From positions 38,033 through 102,032 of the forward strand of contig NZ_JAHZST010000019.1 in NCBI RefSeq assembly GCF_019457885.1: a stretch of 64,000 bases of DNA, written 5' to 3'. Positions 43,913 through 52,638 of the stretch are shown one piece after another. This stretch comes from Shewanella nanhaiensis. Lineage in GTDB: Bacteria > Pseudomonadota > Gammaproteobacteria > Enterobacterales > Shewanellaceae. Each line of letters opens with the position of its first letter. Position 1 is the first letter of the stretch. Both the position numbers and the translations under genes were made by a program. The notes below the pieces were generated by a model that saw only the letters and a program-made list of their open reading frames with translations, made no database searches and had not been told where the DNA came from.

Positions 43913-45779
43913 ACACAATAAACTGATTGAGCAAGGCTTCCTGCTCCTTCACATGCTCAAGCTGTGTTTTAGAGGAGATATTGGATTGCTCGGCATTATC
44001 AGCAACCTGCAAAGATAGATCTCTGATATTGGTCGTATTCTTGTTCATCTCTTCAGCCACATGACTCTGCTCTTCCGCTGCACTGGCTATCTGCAGGTTC
44101 ATATCCGTGATCTCTTCGATACTGTTGCGAATATCGTTTAATGTCTCATTTGCGGTTTTCGCTTTTTCAACCGTAGTTGAGGTGGTACCTCGACTTTCTG
44201 CCATCACTTTAACAACGTCAGCAACCCCAGACTGTAACTTCTCTATCTTCCCCTTAATCTCTGAGGTCGACTCCTGTGTCCGCGCCGCTAAAGTACGTAC
44301 CTCATCGGCGACAACCGCAAAGCCTCGTCCCGACTCTCCCGCCCTTGCCGCTTCAATAGCAGCATTAAGGGCTAACAGGTTAGTTTGTCCAGCGATCTCA
44401 TTAATCACGCCTAAAATAGACTCTATGCTGACGGTATCAGATTCTAACTCTTTAACCGCAACCGCTGCTTGCTCTATCTGCTTAGCGAGCACCGCAATGG
44501 AGTCGGTAGTTTCCTGTACAGCTTGAGCACCGTCAGTAACCGCATTATCTGCGTGTTGCACTGCAGAGGCGGCCCCTTGAGCATTTTGAGCAACTTCTGC
44601 TGCTGTCATCGCCATCTCATGCATTGCTGTTGCTAGCTGTTCCACCTCTTGAGCCTGAAGCGTCATAGCTTTGGTTGCGGAGCTTGCGCCAATTGCAATT
44701 GTCTCGGAGCCTGAACTAACTTCACCACCAATTGATTTAACTTGCTGAATAAGTAGCTGAAGCTTCACCACAAAACGGTTAAAGTTATCCGCTAAAGTTG
44801 CAAACTCAACATCGGAATCAGTGCATAATCTTCGAGTCAGATCACCATCTCCTGTGGCCACATCAGCCATTGCATCATTTAAGGCCTCCAAAGGCTTCAT
44901 AAGACGACTAAGAGTTCCACTCATGATCAAAATAGCAATAATCAATGAGAGTAAAGAGTAGAGAATCGCATCATTTCTAAGCTCATGGGCTGCAGCAAAA
45001 ATAACCCCCTCATCAAGCATCACTCCTAAGGTCCAGTCGAGTCCAGATAACGGGCTAAAGCTGACCGAATGGGGCTGCCCATCAACCTCAATCTGATTTT
45101 CATTCACGCTAGTATCAAATTTCATCCCAAAAAAATCAGCCATAGATTTACCATTTTGAGCCGCATCAGGATGAGCAATAAAGTTGCCTTGTTTACCCAC
45201 AATAAATGCGTAACCAGCCCCAAATAGATCAGCTTGATTGCTGATTTCGGCCAAACTTTCAAGACTCACATCGGTAAAGAGAGCCCCTTTAAACTGGCCA
45301 TTTTCAAACAGTGGAACCGACACTGAGACTAATATATTTCCGCTAGATGCATCGGCGTAGGGTTCAGTAAATAGAGCTTTACCTTGACGCTTAGCCTCCT
45401 GATACCACATTCGCTTACGAGGATCATAATCAGAACCTGGATCCCAATTAGAATCGTTACCAACAAAGTGCCCCGTCTCGAGACCCATTCCGGCTAACAA
45501 GAAGTGTTTTTTTATCACAGGCTGACTTAACACCTCTAGAAAATGCCTATCCGACAGCTCGGTTTGCAATAGAGATACTGCATAAGCGGTTAAATCGGCT
45601 TTCTCAGCCATTACGGCCTCAATATTGCTCCCCATTGAACTAGCAAGTTCAGTCACACTGCTCGTCACTTGCTCCTCTAGCTGACGCTTAATCTTAAAGT
45701 ACTGATAAGTCGATAAAGACCCTAAAGAAAGCGATAGAATCAAACTCACAGCAATAACAATCTTATGCAAAAATCGCAT
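43911..45779 (-). CDS. Methyl-accepting chemotaxis protein with dCache_1 sensor domain
   Basis: A 622-residue chemoreceptor. A transmembrane helix lies near residues 7-27, then a periplasmic dCache domain to about residue 275, a second helix (about 275-295), a HAMP domain (LMKPLEALNDAMADVATGDGDLTRRL) and a cytoplasmic signalling domain with the conserved hairpin tip EIAGQTNLLALNAAIEAARA. In the sensor, Tyr118, Arg123, Trp125, Tyr126 and Asp170 have the spacing (Y-x4-R-x-W-Y and an Asp 52 residues after the first Tyr) recalled for amino-acid-binding dCache receptors such as Pseudomonas PctA. A ligand of amino-acid type is therefore plausible. No C-terminal CheR/CheB pentapeptide is evident. 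Confidence 0.93.
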   Translation of the reverse strand: MRFLHKIVIAVSLILSLSLGSLSTYQYFKIKRQLEEQVTSSVTELASSMGSNIEAVMAEKADLTAYAVSLLQTELSDRHFLEVLSQPVIKKHFLLAGMGLETGHFVGNDSNWDPGSDYDPRKRMWYQEAKRQGKALFTEPYADASSGNILVSVSVPLFENGQFKGALFTDVSLESLAEISNQADLFGAGYAFIVGKQGNFIAHPDAAQNGKSMADFFGMKFDTSVNENQIEVDGQPHSVSFSPLSGLDWTLGVMLDEGVIFAAAHELRNDAILYSLLSLIIAILIMSGTLSRLMKPLEALNDAMADVATGDGDLTRRLCTDSDVEFATLADNFNRFVVKLQLLIQQVKSIGGEVSSGSETIAIGASSATKAMTLQAQEVEQLATAMHEMAMTAAEVAQNAQGAASAVQHADNAVTDGAQAVQETTDSIAVLAKQIEQAAVAVKELESDTVSIESILGVINEIAGQTNLLALNAAIEAARAGESGRGFAVVADEVRTLAARTQESTSEIKGKIEKLQSGVADVVKVMAESRGTTSTTVEKAKTANETLNDIRNSIEEITDMNLQIASAAEEQSHVAEEMNKNTTNIRDLSLQVADNAEQSNISSKTQLEHVKEQEALLNQFIV

Positions 45780-46093
45780 TTAAGCCCCCATAAATACAAT
45801 TTAATCAGTCACTAATAAAACAGCAGTTGCCAGACATTTAACCTTGATACTACAAAATAACCATGGATAAAACTTACAACAAAGCAATTATCTAGAATAA
45901 TTTTAAATATAGTAAACTTATTCATATATTGATGGGGCACACTAAAACATTTAAGAATAGTGAGAAGGTTGGGGGATTTACTCGCAAAGTAGAGGGGTAC
46001 TGACTCACCCCCAATGCATTAGAAGAGAGGCAAACAGACAAGCTTTGGTACCCCAAAGAGGTACCAAATTAGAACAGAGAGAATGGTCTTAAA
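45780..46093. other. Gene-free region upstream of the receptor, with a hairpin near ybeL
   Basis: The receptor promoter is expected in this 314-base AT-rich stretch. A stem TTTGGTACC / GGTACCAAA lies at 46044-46068, about 26 bases past the ybeL stop; it has no T-run but could end ybeL transcription. No gene seen. Confidence 0.5.
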
Positions 46094-46594
46094 TTAAGGT
46101 GCGAGCGCTTCTCTGGTAAACTCACTCTCATCACATTCGGGACAATCTGGGATCACACCGGGAAACTCAATCTTCATCTCATGGCCACAGTGAATACACA
46201 CCATGTTTCCCTGCCCGACAATTTCACCACTTTGGTAGTGACCTTGATGCTTAAAGTCCTGTAACACCTCATGCCACTCAATCTGGCTTCGGTCGGTAAT
46301 ACCACTCAACCAATGCCAAACAGTGTTCTCCACAGTGATCATGGTAGGACTATGACTTAAATCTGTATCATTTTTCTCCTGAAGGTAGCTGGCGATATCA
46401 CGTTTTAAAAATTGTTCAACTAAAGCTAACTCATCTTCTTTAGCTTGCTCTTTAAGGGAGAGAAACTCTTTACCGTTAGTAACAACTGCAAATAACTCCT
46501 TTACAGTCATCGAGTTATCATTAAGGTAATCAGCTTTGACTTTCGCCAAGAGAGCTTCATAAAGCGATAGTAACTCCGCACTTCTTGCACTCAT
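46094..46594 (-). CDS. ybeL: YbeL-family zinc-ribbon protein (DUF1451)
   Basis: A 166-residue cytoplasmic protein. The N-terminal part is helical, a central block reads ITDRSQIEWHEVLQDFKHQGHYQSGE, and the C-terminal CIHCGHEM and CPECDE pairs form a zinc ribbon. It matches E. coli YbeL, which is divergent from leuS there too. Function is unknown. ATG 46594 has GGAG eight bases upstream; an in-frame TTG at 46600 is less likely. Confidence 0.9.
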   Translation of the reverse strand: MSARSAELLSLYEALLAKVKADYLNDNSMTVKELFAVVTNGKEFLSLKEQAKEDELALVEQFLKRDIASYLQEKNDTDLSHSPTMITVENTVWHWLSGITDRSQIEWHEVLQDFKHQGHYQSGEIVGQGNMVCIHCGHEMKIEFPGVIPDCPECDESEFTREALAP

Positions 46595-46714
46595 ATTCAA
46601 TACTCCTTCATCCGAACCTTTTTAATGACTCACTTCTAGTTTATTCTATGCAGATCTAACTCGCGCGGAAAGTGCGCAAGATCAAATAATGGGCGGCATG
46701 GCCGGGAAATATTG

Positions 46715-49294
46715 ATGCAAGAGCAATATCAACCTTCAGAAATTGAAGCTAAGGTGCAGCAGCACTGGCAAGACACGAAAACATTTGAAGTCACCGAAGA
46801 TGAGAATAAGGAGAAGTTTTACTGCCTCTCTATGTTCCCATACCCGTCGGGCCGTCTACACATGGGTCATGTTCGTAACTACACCATAGGTGACGTTGTT
46901 GCCCGTTACCAGCGTTTGCAGGGAAAAAATGTCCTACAACCTATTGGTTGGGACTCTTTCGGCCTGCCAGCTGAGAATGCTGCAATTAAAAACAGCAGCG
47001 CACCAGCCCCCTGGACCTATGAAAATATCGATTACATGAAAAACCAGCTAAAAATGCTGGGCTTTGGTTATGACTGGAGCCGTGAAATCGCAACTTGTAC
47101 GCCAGAGTACTACCGTTGGGAACAGTGGTTCTTCACTAAGCTTTATGAGAAAGGTTTAGTTTATAAGAAAACCGCCTCTGTAAACTGGTGCCCGAACGAC
47201 GAAACAGTACTTGCCAACGAGCAGGTACAAGATGGCTGTTGCTGGCGCTGCGATACTGAAGTGGTCCAAAAAGAGATCCCTCAGTGGTTCATTAAGATCA
47301 CCGACTACGCCGATGAGCTCCTCTCTGATATCGACCAGCTCGATGAGTGGCCAGAGCAAGTTAAGACCATGCAACGCAACTGGATTGGCCGCAGTGAAGG
47401 CATTGAGATGACTTTCCAAGTTGCCGATAGCGATGAGTCTTTCGATATCTACACTACCCGTCCTGATACTGTGATGGGTGTAACCTACGTTGCGATAGCA
47501 GCGGGTCATCCTTTGGCAGAAAAAGCTGCTGCAAACAGCCCTGAGCTAGCTGCATTTATCGAAGAGTGCAAAAACGCCGATACCACCGAAGCTGCAATGG
47601 CAGCAATGGAGAAAAAAGGTGTCGCAACGGGTCTTTATGCCATTCATCCACTAACAGGTAAGCAGGTACCTATCTGGGCTGCAAACTTCGTGTTGATGAA
47701 CTATGGCACAGGCGCTGTGATGTCAGTACCAGCTCATGATCAACGTGATTATGAGTTTGCAACTAAATATGGTTTAGCCATCGAAGGCGTCATTAAGCCT
47801 GAAGATGCTGAGCTAGATATCAGTGAAGAAGCGTACACAGAAAAAGGCGTGCTATTTAACTCAGCTGAGTTTGATGGACTGGACTTCCAAGCAGCCTTCG
47901 ACGCTATCGATGCTAAGCTTACCGCTGAAGGTAAAGGTAAACGTCAGGTCAACTTCCGTCTTCGTGACTGGGGTGTCTCTCGTCAACGTTACTGGGGTGC
48001 GCCAATCCCTATGGTAACACTTGCCGATGGCACTGTAGTGCCTACACCTGAAGATCAATTGCCAGTTATCTTGCCTGAAGATGTGGTGATGGATGGGATC
48101 CAAAGCCCAATCAAGGCCGACAAAGAGTGGGCAAAAACTCAGATCAATGGTGAAGATGCGCTAAGGGAAACTGATACCTTCGATACCTTTATGGAATCAT
48201 CATGGTACTACGCACGCTACTGTAGCCCCCATGCTGATGAGATGCTAGATCCTGCTAAAGCCAATTACTGGTTACCCGTTGATCAATACATAGGTGGTAT
48301 CGAGCATGCGTGTATGCACCTACTTTACTTCCGCTTCTTCCATAAGTTATTGCGTGATATCGGCTTAGTTAACTCAGATGAGCCAGCTAAACGTCTACTG
48401 ACTCAAGGTATGGTATTGGCAGATGCTTATTACTACACCAATGAGAAAGGTGCACGTGTATGGGTCTCGCCAGCTGATGTCACTGTACAGGAAACTGACG
48501 ACAAAGGTCGTACAGTTAAAGCGGTTGACAATCACGGTAATGAGCTTGTCTATACCGGTATGAGCAAGATGTCTAAGTCTAAGAACAACGGCATCGATCC
48601 TCAAGAGATGGTCGACAAGTACGGCGCTGATACTGTTCGCCTGTTTATGATGTTTGCTGCACCGCCAGAGCTAACACTTGAGTGGCAAGAATCGAGCGTA
48701 GAGGGAGCACACCGCTTCATTAAACGTTTGTGGAAAGTCGCCCACGATCATGTAGCGAAAGGGGCAACCGTATCATTAGACGTTAAATCTCTCGATGCTA
48801 AGCAGAAAGAGCTTCGTCGTGAGCTGCATAAGACTATCGCTAAAGTCGGTGATGATATTGAACGTCGTCAGATGTTCAACACTGCCATCGCTTCTGTCAT
48901 GGAGCTGATGAACCGTCTGCAAAAAGCGCCTACTGAAATAGAGCAAGATAGAGCTCTGATGCAAGAAGCACTGTCAGCGGTTGTTCGCCTGCTCTACCCT
49001 ATCATTCCTCACACTAGCTTTAGCCTGTGGAAAGAGCTTGGGAACGAAGAGAACATCGAAGATGTACGTTGGCCTGAAGCCGATGAGTCAGCCTTAGTTG
49101 AAGATAGCAAGCTGATCATCGTTCAGGTAAACGGTAAGCTTCGCGCTAAGATCACAGTGCCTGCTGATGCAACGAAAGAAGCTGTCGAAGAGCAAGGTTT
49201 TGCCGAGGAAGGTGTGATTAAGCACACCGAAGGTAAAACAGTACGTAAAGTGATCTATGTACCTGGTAAGCTACTTAATATCGTAGCCAACTAG
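46715..49294 (+). CDS. leuS: Leucyl-tRNA synthetase
   Basis: An 859-residue class Ia synthetase that charges tRNA-Leu. The HIGH-like motif is LHMGHVRN near residue 48, the zinc-finger/editing insertion follows (VNWCPNDETVLANEQ and CCWRCDTEV), the editing domain is at about 220-420, and the KMSKS loop MSKMSKSKNNG near residue 617. ATG 46715 follows an in-frame TTG at 46712. The gene heads the run with lptE and holA. tRNA-Leu(TAG) copies in the array at 32-34 kb are substrates. Confidence 0.98.
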   Translation: MQEQYQPSEIEAKVQQHWQDTKTFEVTEDENKEKFYCLSMFPYPSGRLHMGHVRNYTIGDVVARYQRLQGKNVLQPIGWDSFGLPAENAAIKNSSAPAPWTYENIDYMKNQLKMLGFGYDWSREIATCTPEYYRWEQWFFTKLYEKGLVYKKTASVNWCPNDETVLANEQVQDGCCWRCDTEVVQKEIPQWFIKITDYADELLSDIDQLDEWPEQVKTMQRNWIGRSEGIEMTFQVADSDESFDIYTTRPDTVMGVTYVAIAAGHPLAEKAAANSPELAAFIEECKNADTTEAAMAAMEKKGVATGLYAIHPLTGKQVPIWAANFVLMNYGTGAVMSVPAHDQRDYEFATKYGLAIEGVIKPEDAELDISEEAYTEKGVLFNSAEFDGLDFQAAFDAIDAKLTAEGKGKRQVNFRLRDWGVSRQRYWGAPIPMVTLADGTVVPTPEDQLPVILPEDVVMDGIQSPIKADKEWAKTQINGEDALRETDTFDTFMESSWYYARYCSPHADEMLDPAKANYWLPVDQYIGGIEHACMHLLYFRFFHKLLRDIGLVNSDEPAKRLLTQGMVLADAYYYTNEKGARVWVSPADVTVQETDDKGRTVKAVDNHGNELVYTGMSKMSKSKNNGIDPQEMVDKYGADTVRLFMMFAAPPELTLEWQESSVEGAHRFIKRLWKVAHDHVAKGATVSLDVKSLDAKQKELRRELHKTIAKVGDDIERRQMFNTAIASVMELMNRLQKAPTEIEQDRALMQEALSAVVRLLYPIIPHTSFSLWKELGNEENIEDVRWPEADESALVEDSKLIIVQVNGKLRAKITVPADATKEAVEEQGFAEEGVIKHTEGKTVRKVIYVPGKLLNIVAN

Positions 49295-49389
49295 TAAAAC
49301 TTTGAAAGTAGATGCCAAGCCGATGCAATAAACTGCTAGGCTTGGCATTAATCAATGTGATATCAGCCAAAGGGATACCTGTCTCGCTT

Positions 49390-49884
49390 ATGCTTATTAA
49401 ACGCATATGTTTCGCCATCATGACACTGGCTATTTTGTTCAGTGCTGGTTGCGGCTTTAAACTTCAGGGAAGCTACTCCATCCCAGAACAGTTAAGAACT
49501 CTGCACTTGAGCAGTCAAGATCAGTACAGTGAGCTGACTCGTTTGGTGCGTGAGCGCTTACGCCTGCACAGCATTACACTGGCCGAGGATAGTGATAACG
49601 TTCCTACGCTACAGATATTGCACGACTCACTCGATAGGTCGACCCTCTCACTATACCCAACGGGCAATGTGGCCGAGTATGAACTGACCTATCATGTCAC
49701 CTTTGCTGTTGCATTCCCCGATAAAGAGTCTCAACGATTCGATGTCGATATTCATCGTGATTATCTTGATGATCCCCGTACTGCTTTAGCAAAAAGCCGT
49801 GAGATGGAGATGTTACTCAAAGAGATGCGTATTCAAGCCGCAGATCAAATGATTCAAACACTTGCTTCCATTGAGGTTAAGTAA
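49390..49884 (+). CDS. lptE: LPS-assembly lipoprotein LptE
   Basis: A lipoprotein of about 164 residues that plugs the outer-membrane LptD channel for lipopolysaccharide export. The signal peptide ends in the lipobox FSAGCGF, then FKLQGSYSIPEQLRTLHL begins the mature fold. Length and position downstream of leuS agree with E. coli lptE (rlpB). I start at ATG 49390 (MLIKRICF); the open frame begins at 49312, but the extra 26 residues would precede the signal peptide. Ribosome site is weak. Confidence 0.9.
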   Translation: MLIKRICFAIMTLAILFSAGCGFKLQGSYSIPEQLRTLHLSSQDQYSELTRLVRERLRLHSITLAEDSDNVPTLQILHDSLDRSTLSLYPTGNVAEYELTYHVTFAVAFPDKESQRFDVDIHRDYLDDPRTALAKSREMEMLLKEMRIQAADQMIQTLASIEVK

Positions 49885-49944
49885 TGTTCAGGCATCACAC
49901 CTCTTAATTGGCCGCGCTAGCCATCACTTTTTAAAGGTAATTTG

Positions 49945-50985
49945 ATGCGGGTTTACCCAGATCAACTTTCACGTCAGCTCAAGCCACTACAACAATGCTA
50001 CCTTGTCTTTGGCGACGATCCATGGCTATGTGAAACCAGTCGAGAGCTGATCTTTGCCCAAGCAAAGAGAGAGGGATTCGAAGAGAAGATACAGCTGACT
50101 CAAGAAGCGGGATTTAGCTGGAATGATCTCGTCGATCAATGGCAGGCAATGAGCCTGTTTGCAAGTCGCCGGATCATCGAGCTCATCTTGCCACAGGCAA
50201 AACCAGGCAGTGAAGGTGGCGCTATCTTCCAAAGCCTGATGCAGATGCCAAATCCAGATGTGCTATTAATCATCTCGGGTCCTAAATTAGCTGCGGAGCA
50301 AACCAAGAGCAAGTGGTTTAAAACATTGGATGCGCAAGGCGTATATGTCCCCTGTGCAACGCCTGAAGGAAACCAGTTTCAACGCTGGCTCGATGAGCGG
50401 ATAAATCATTTCAAACTCACACTCACCCGTGATGCTAAAGAGATGCTTTTTGGTCTGTATGAAGGCAACCTGCTGGCTGCTGATCAGTCACTGCAATTAC
50501 TTCAGCTTTTAAGTCCTAATGAACGGGTCGATAGCAATCAGCTCAGCGCCTATTTTGAGGATCAATCTCGCTTTAGTGTCTTTCAGCTCACCGATGCCAT
50601 GCTTAATAACCAGCAAGATAAAGCTCTGCATATTCTCTCCCAACTTAAAGCCGAGGGAGTTGCGATGCCGATCATTCTTTGGGGGGTATTTAAGGAGCTT
50701 GCTACTCTTCTGCAGCTCAGAACGGCGCTGGATAACAATGAATCACTGCAATCCTTGTGGGGTAAATTAAGGATTTGGGATAAACGTAAGTCTCTGTATC
50801 AAGCAGCCCTTAACAGACTCAGCTTAACCCATATTGAGACCTTACTAGCAGGTGCATCGGCAATTGAACTTAAACTAAAGCAACAAGGCATCGAAGATTG
50901 GACTGGTATGAGCCACCTTAGTCTGCTTTTCGATCCCAAAGCACACGCACAACTTGCTCATATCCAGTTAAACGAAGAGAGATAA
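49945..50985 (+). CDS. holA: DNA polymerase III delta subunit
   Basis: A 346-residue clamp-loader subunit that opens the beta sliding clamp. The N-terminal AAA-like fold starts with VYPDQLSRQLKPLQQCYLVFGDDPWL and lacks a functional P-loop, as expected for delta. Further blocks SLFASRRIIELILP and FQLTDAML match HolA. The ATG at 49945 follows an in-frame TTG. It is seven bases before nadD, the order known from E. coli. Confidence 0.95.
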   Translation: MRVYPDQLSRQLKPLQQCYLVFGDDPWLCETSRELIFAQAKREGFEEKIQLTQEAGFSWNDLVDQWQAMSLFASRRIIELILPQAKPGSEGGAIFQSLMQMPNPDVLLIISGPKLAAEQTKSKWFKTLDAQGVYVPCATPEGNQFQRWLDERINHFKLTLTRDAKEMLFGLYEGNLLAADQSLQLLQLLSPNERVDSNQLSAYFEDQSRFSVFQLTDAMLNNQQDKALHILSQLKAEGVAMPIILWGVFKELATLLQLRTALDNNESLQSLWGKLRIWDKRKSLYQAALNRLSLTHIETLLAGASAIELKLKQQGIEDWTGMSHLSLLFDPKAHAQLAHIQLNEER

Positions 50986-50991
50986 TAACTT

Positions 50992-51621
50992 ATGCGTATC
51001 GGCATCCTAGGTGGCACATTCGATCCGATACACTTTGGTCATATTCGGCCTGCACAGGAAGTGAAACTGGCACTGAATTTAGACAAAGTCTGGTTGATGC
51101 CCAACCACATTCCTCCCCATAAAACCTCAACCTCAGTTAGCACAGAGCAGCGACTGGAGATGACACAGTTAGTCTGTGACGAATACTCAGAGTTTGAACT
51201 CTGCGCCATTGAAGCTAAAAGAGAAGCCCCCTCCTATTTAGTGACAACCCTCAAGCAGATAACCAAGAGCCAGCCCAATGATGAATTCTTTTTCATTATG
51301 GGAATGGACTCACTGCTATCTCTGGACACTTGGTTTGAGTGGCAATCTCTATTTAGCTTGTGTCATATCGTTGTTTGCCAACGTCCAGGCTGGAGCTTGT
51401 CTCCTGATAGCAGTATTTTTAGCCAGTACCAGAGCAGAGCATGTTCGCCAAACAAAATAACAGGAAAGCAATCAGGACTTATCATCCCTATTCCTGTCAC
51501 GCCCCAGGCCATCTCATCGACCCATATTCGCGAGCAACTCTCCCAAGGCATCACGCCTACAGATGCCCTTCCAGACAAGATCATCCATTATATTAAAGAT
51601 AAAAACCTGTACCGAACATAG
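50992..51621 (+). CDS. nadD: Nicotinate-nucleotide adenylyltransferase
   Basis: A 209-residue enzyme that joins nicotinate mononucleotide and ATP into deamido-NAD. GGTFDPIHFGHIR at the N-terminus is the nucleotidyltransferase HxGH-type motif, and ISSTHIREQLSQG near residue 180 is the ISSTxIR motif. ATG 50992 immediately follows the holA stop. It is followed by rsfS with about 120 bases between. Confidence 0.97.
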   Translation: MRIGILGGTFDPIHFGHIRPAQEVKLALNLDKVWLMPNHIPPHKTSTSVSTEQRLEMTQLVCDEYSEFELCAIEAKREAPSYLVTTLKQITKSQPNDEFFFIMGMDSLLSLDTWFEWQSLFSLCHIVVCQRPGWSLSPDSSIFSQYQSRACSPNKITGKQSGLIIPIPVTPQAISSTHIREQLSQGITPTDALPDKIIHYIKDKNLYRT

Positions 51622-51703
51622 GGTTAATCGATCACCTCGCCGCTTTAATCATCAAATTACATTTCTATACCAGCAATCACTTATGAGAATTGCCATAACC
51701 TGT

Positions 51704-51709
51704 TATACT
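51704..51709 (+). promoter_or_regulatory. Extended -10 element upstream of rsfS
   Basis: TGTTATACT carries a TATACT -10 box with a TG one base ahead, 34 bases before the GTG start. No clear -35 is seen at the right distance. Confidence 0.45.
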
Positions 51710-51743
51710 ACTGCGCTGTCAAAAAATTATTAAGGAATAACGC

Positions 51744-52073
51744 GTGGAAAGCGCCGAGTTAAAGCTGTTTGTAACCGACAAAGTCGAAGATTTAAAAGCA
51801 AAAGATATCGTAGTTTTAGATATTTCAGAACGTTCTAACCTAGCTGATTTTATGGTTGTTTGTTCAGGTACTTCAAAAACTCACGTAAAAGCGATCGCTG
51901 AAAACCTAGTGGTAGAAGCTAAGCGTGCTAACCTTCACATTAATGGTGTTGAAGGCCGTGAAAGCAGCGAGTGGGTACTCGTTGATCTTGGTGATGTGAT
52001 CCTTCACGTTATGCAAGATAAGACTCGTGACTTCTACGAGCTTGAAAAGCTATGGACTGAAAAACCAGCTTAA
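51744..52073 (+). CDS. rsfS: Ribosome silencing factor RsfS
   Basis: A 109-residue protein that binds L14 of the 50S subunit and blocks subunit joining in slow growth. The family blocks LKAKDIVVLDISERSNLADFMVVCSG, HVKAIAENLV, GVEGRESSEWVLVDLGDVILHVM and FYELEKLW are present. The start is GTG 51744 with AAGGA eight bases upstream. Its stop overlaps the ATG of rlmH by one base (TAATG). Confidence 0.96.
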   Translation: MESAELKLFVTDKVEDLKAKDIVVLDISERSNLADFMVVCSGTSKTHVKAIAENLVVEAKRANLHINGVEGRESSEWVLVDLGDVILHVMQDKTRDFYELEKLWTEKPA

Positions 52074-52543
52074 TGAAGATACAGCTAGTCGCAGTGGGCA
52101 CACGTATGCCAGATTGGGTCACCACAGGTTTTAAGGAATATCAACGTCGATTTCCCAGAGACATGGCACTCGAACTGGTTGAGGTCCCAGCTGGCAAAAG
52201 AGGAAAAAATGCTGATATAGCTCGAATTCTACATAAAGAAGGTGAGCAGATGTTAGCAGCAATCCCGAAAGGAAATCACATTGTCAGCTTAGATCTTCCA
52301 GGTAAAACATGGACAACCCCACAACTAGCGACTCAACTGAGTCGTTGGCAGTTGGATGGACGAGACGTCAGTTTACTCATTGGTGGTCCTGAAGGTCTAG
52401 CTCCCTCCTGTAAGCAAGCAGCAAGCCAGAGCTGGTGTTTATCCGCTTTGACCTTACCTCATCCATTAGTAAGGGTCGTTGTTGCAGAAAGTCTCTATCG
52501 AGCATGGAGCGTAAATACTAATCACCCTTACCACAGAGAGTAG
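52073..52543 (+). CDS. rlmH: 23S rRNA pseudouridine1915 N3-methyltransferase RlmH
   Basis: A 156-residue SPOUT-family methyltransferase acting on pseudouridine 1915 in helix 69 of 23S rRNA. The trefoil-knot region is LLIGGPEGLAPSCKQAAS near residue 105, with a C-terminal SLSALTLPHPLVRVVVAESLYRAWSVNTNHPYH segment (given by positions 122-154). Coupled to rsfS by overlapping stop and start. The mrdA gene follows after 95 bases. Confidence 0.97.
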   Translation: MKIQLVAVGTRMPDWVTTGFKEYQRRFPRDMALELVEVPAGKRGKNADIARILHKEGEQMLAAIPKGNHIVSLDLPGKTWTTPQLATQLSRWQLDGRDVSLLIGGPEGLAPSCKQAASQSWCLSALTLPHPLVRVVVAESLYRAWSVNTNHPYHRE

Positions 52544-52638
52544 TAAGGGGATTAAGTTAAGGCCAGTCTCTCTATAGACTCTGGCAGTGTCTCGATACAT
52601 ATACCAATGACATAAAATCTAGGCTGGAGAAAGTGTAA

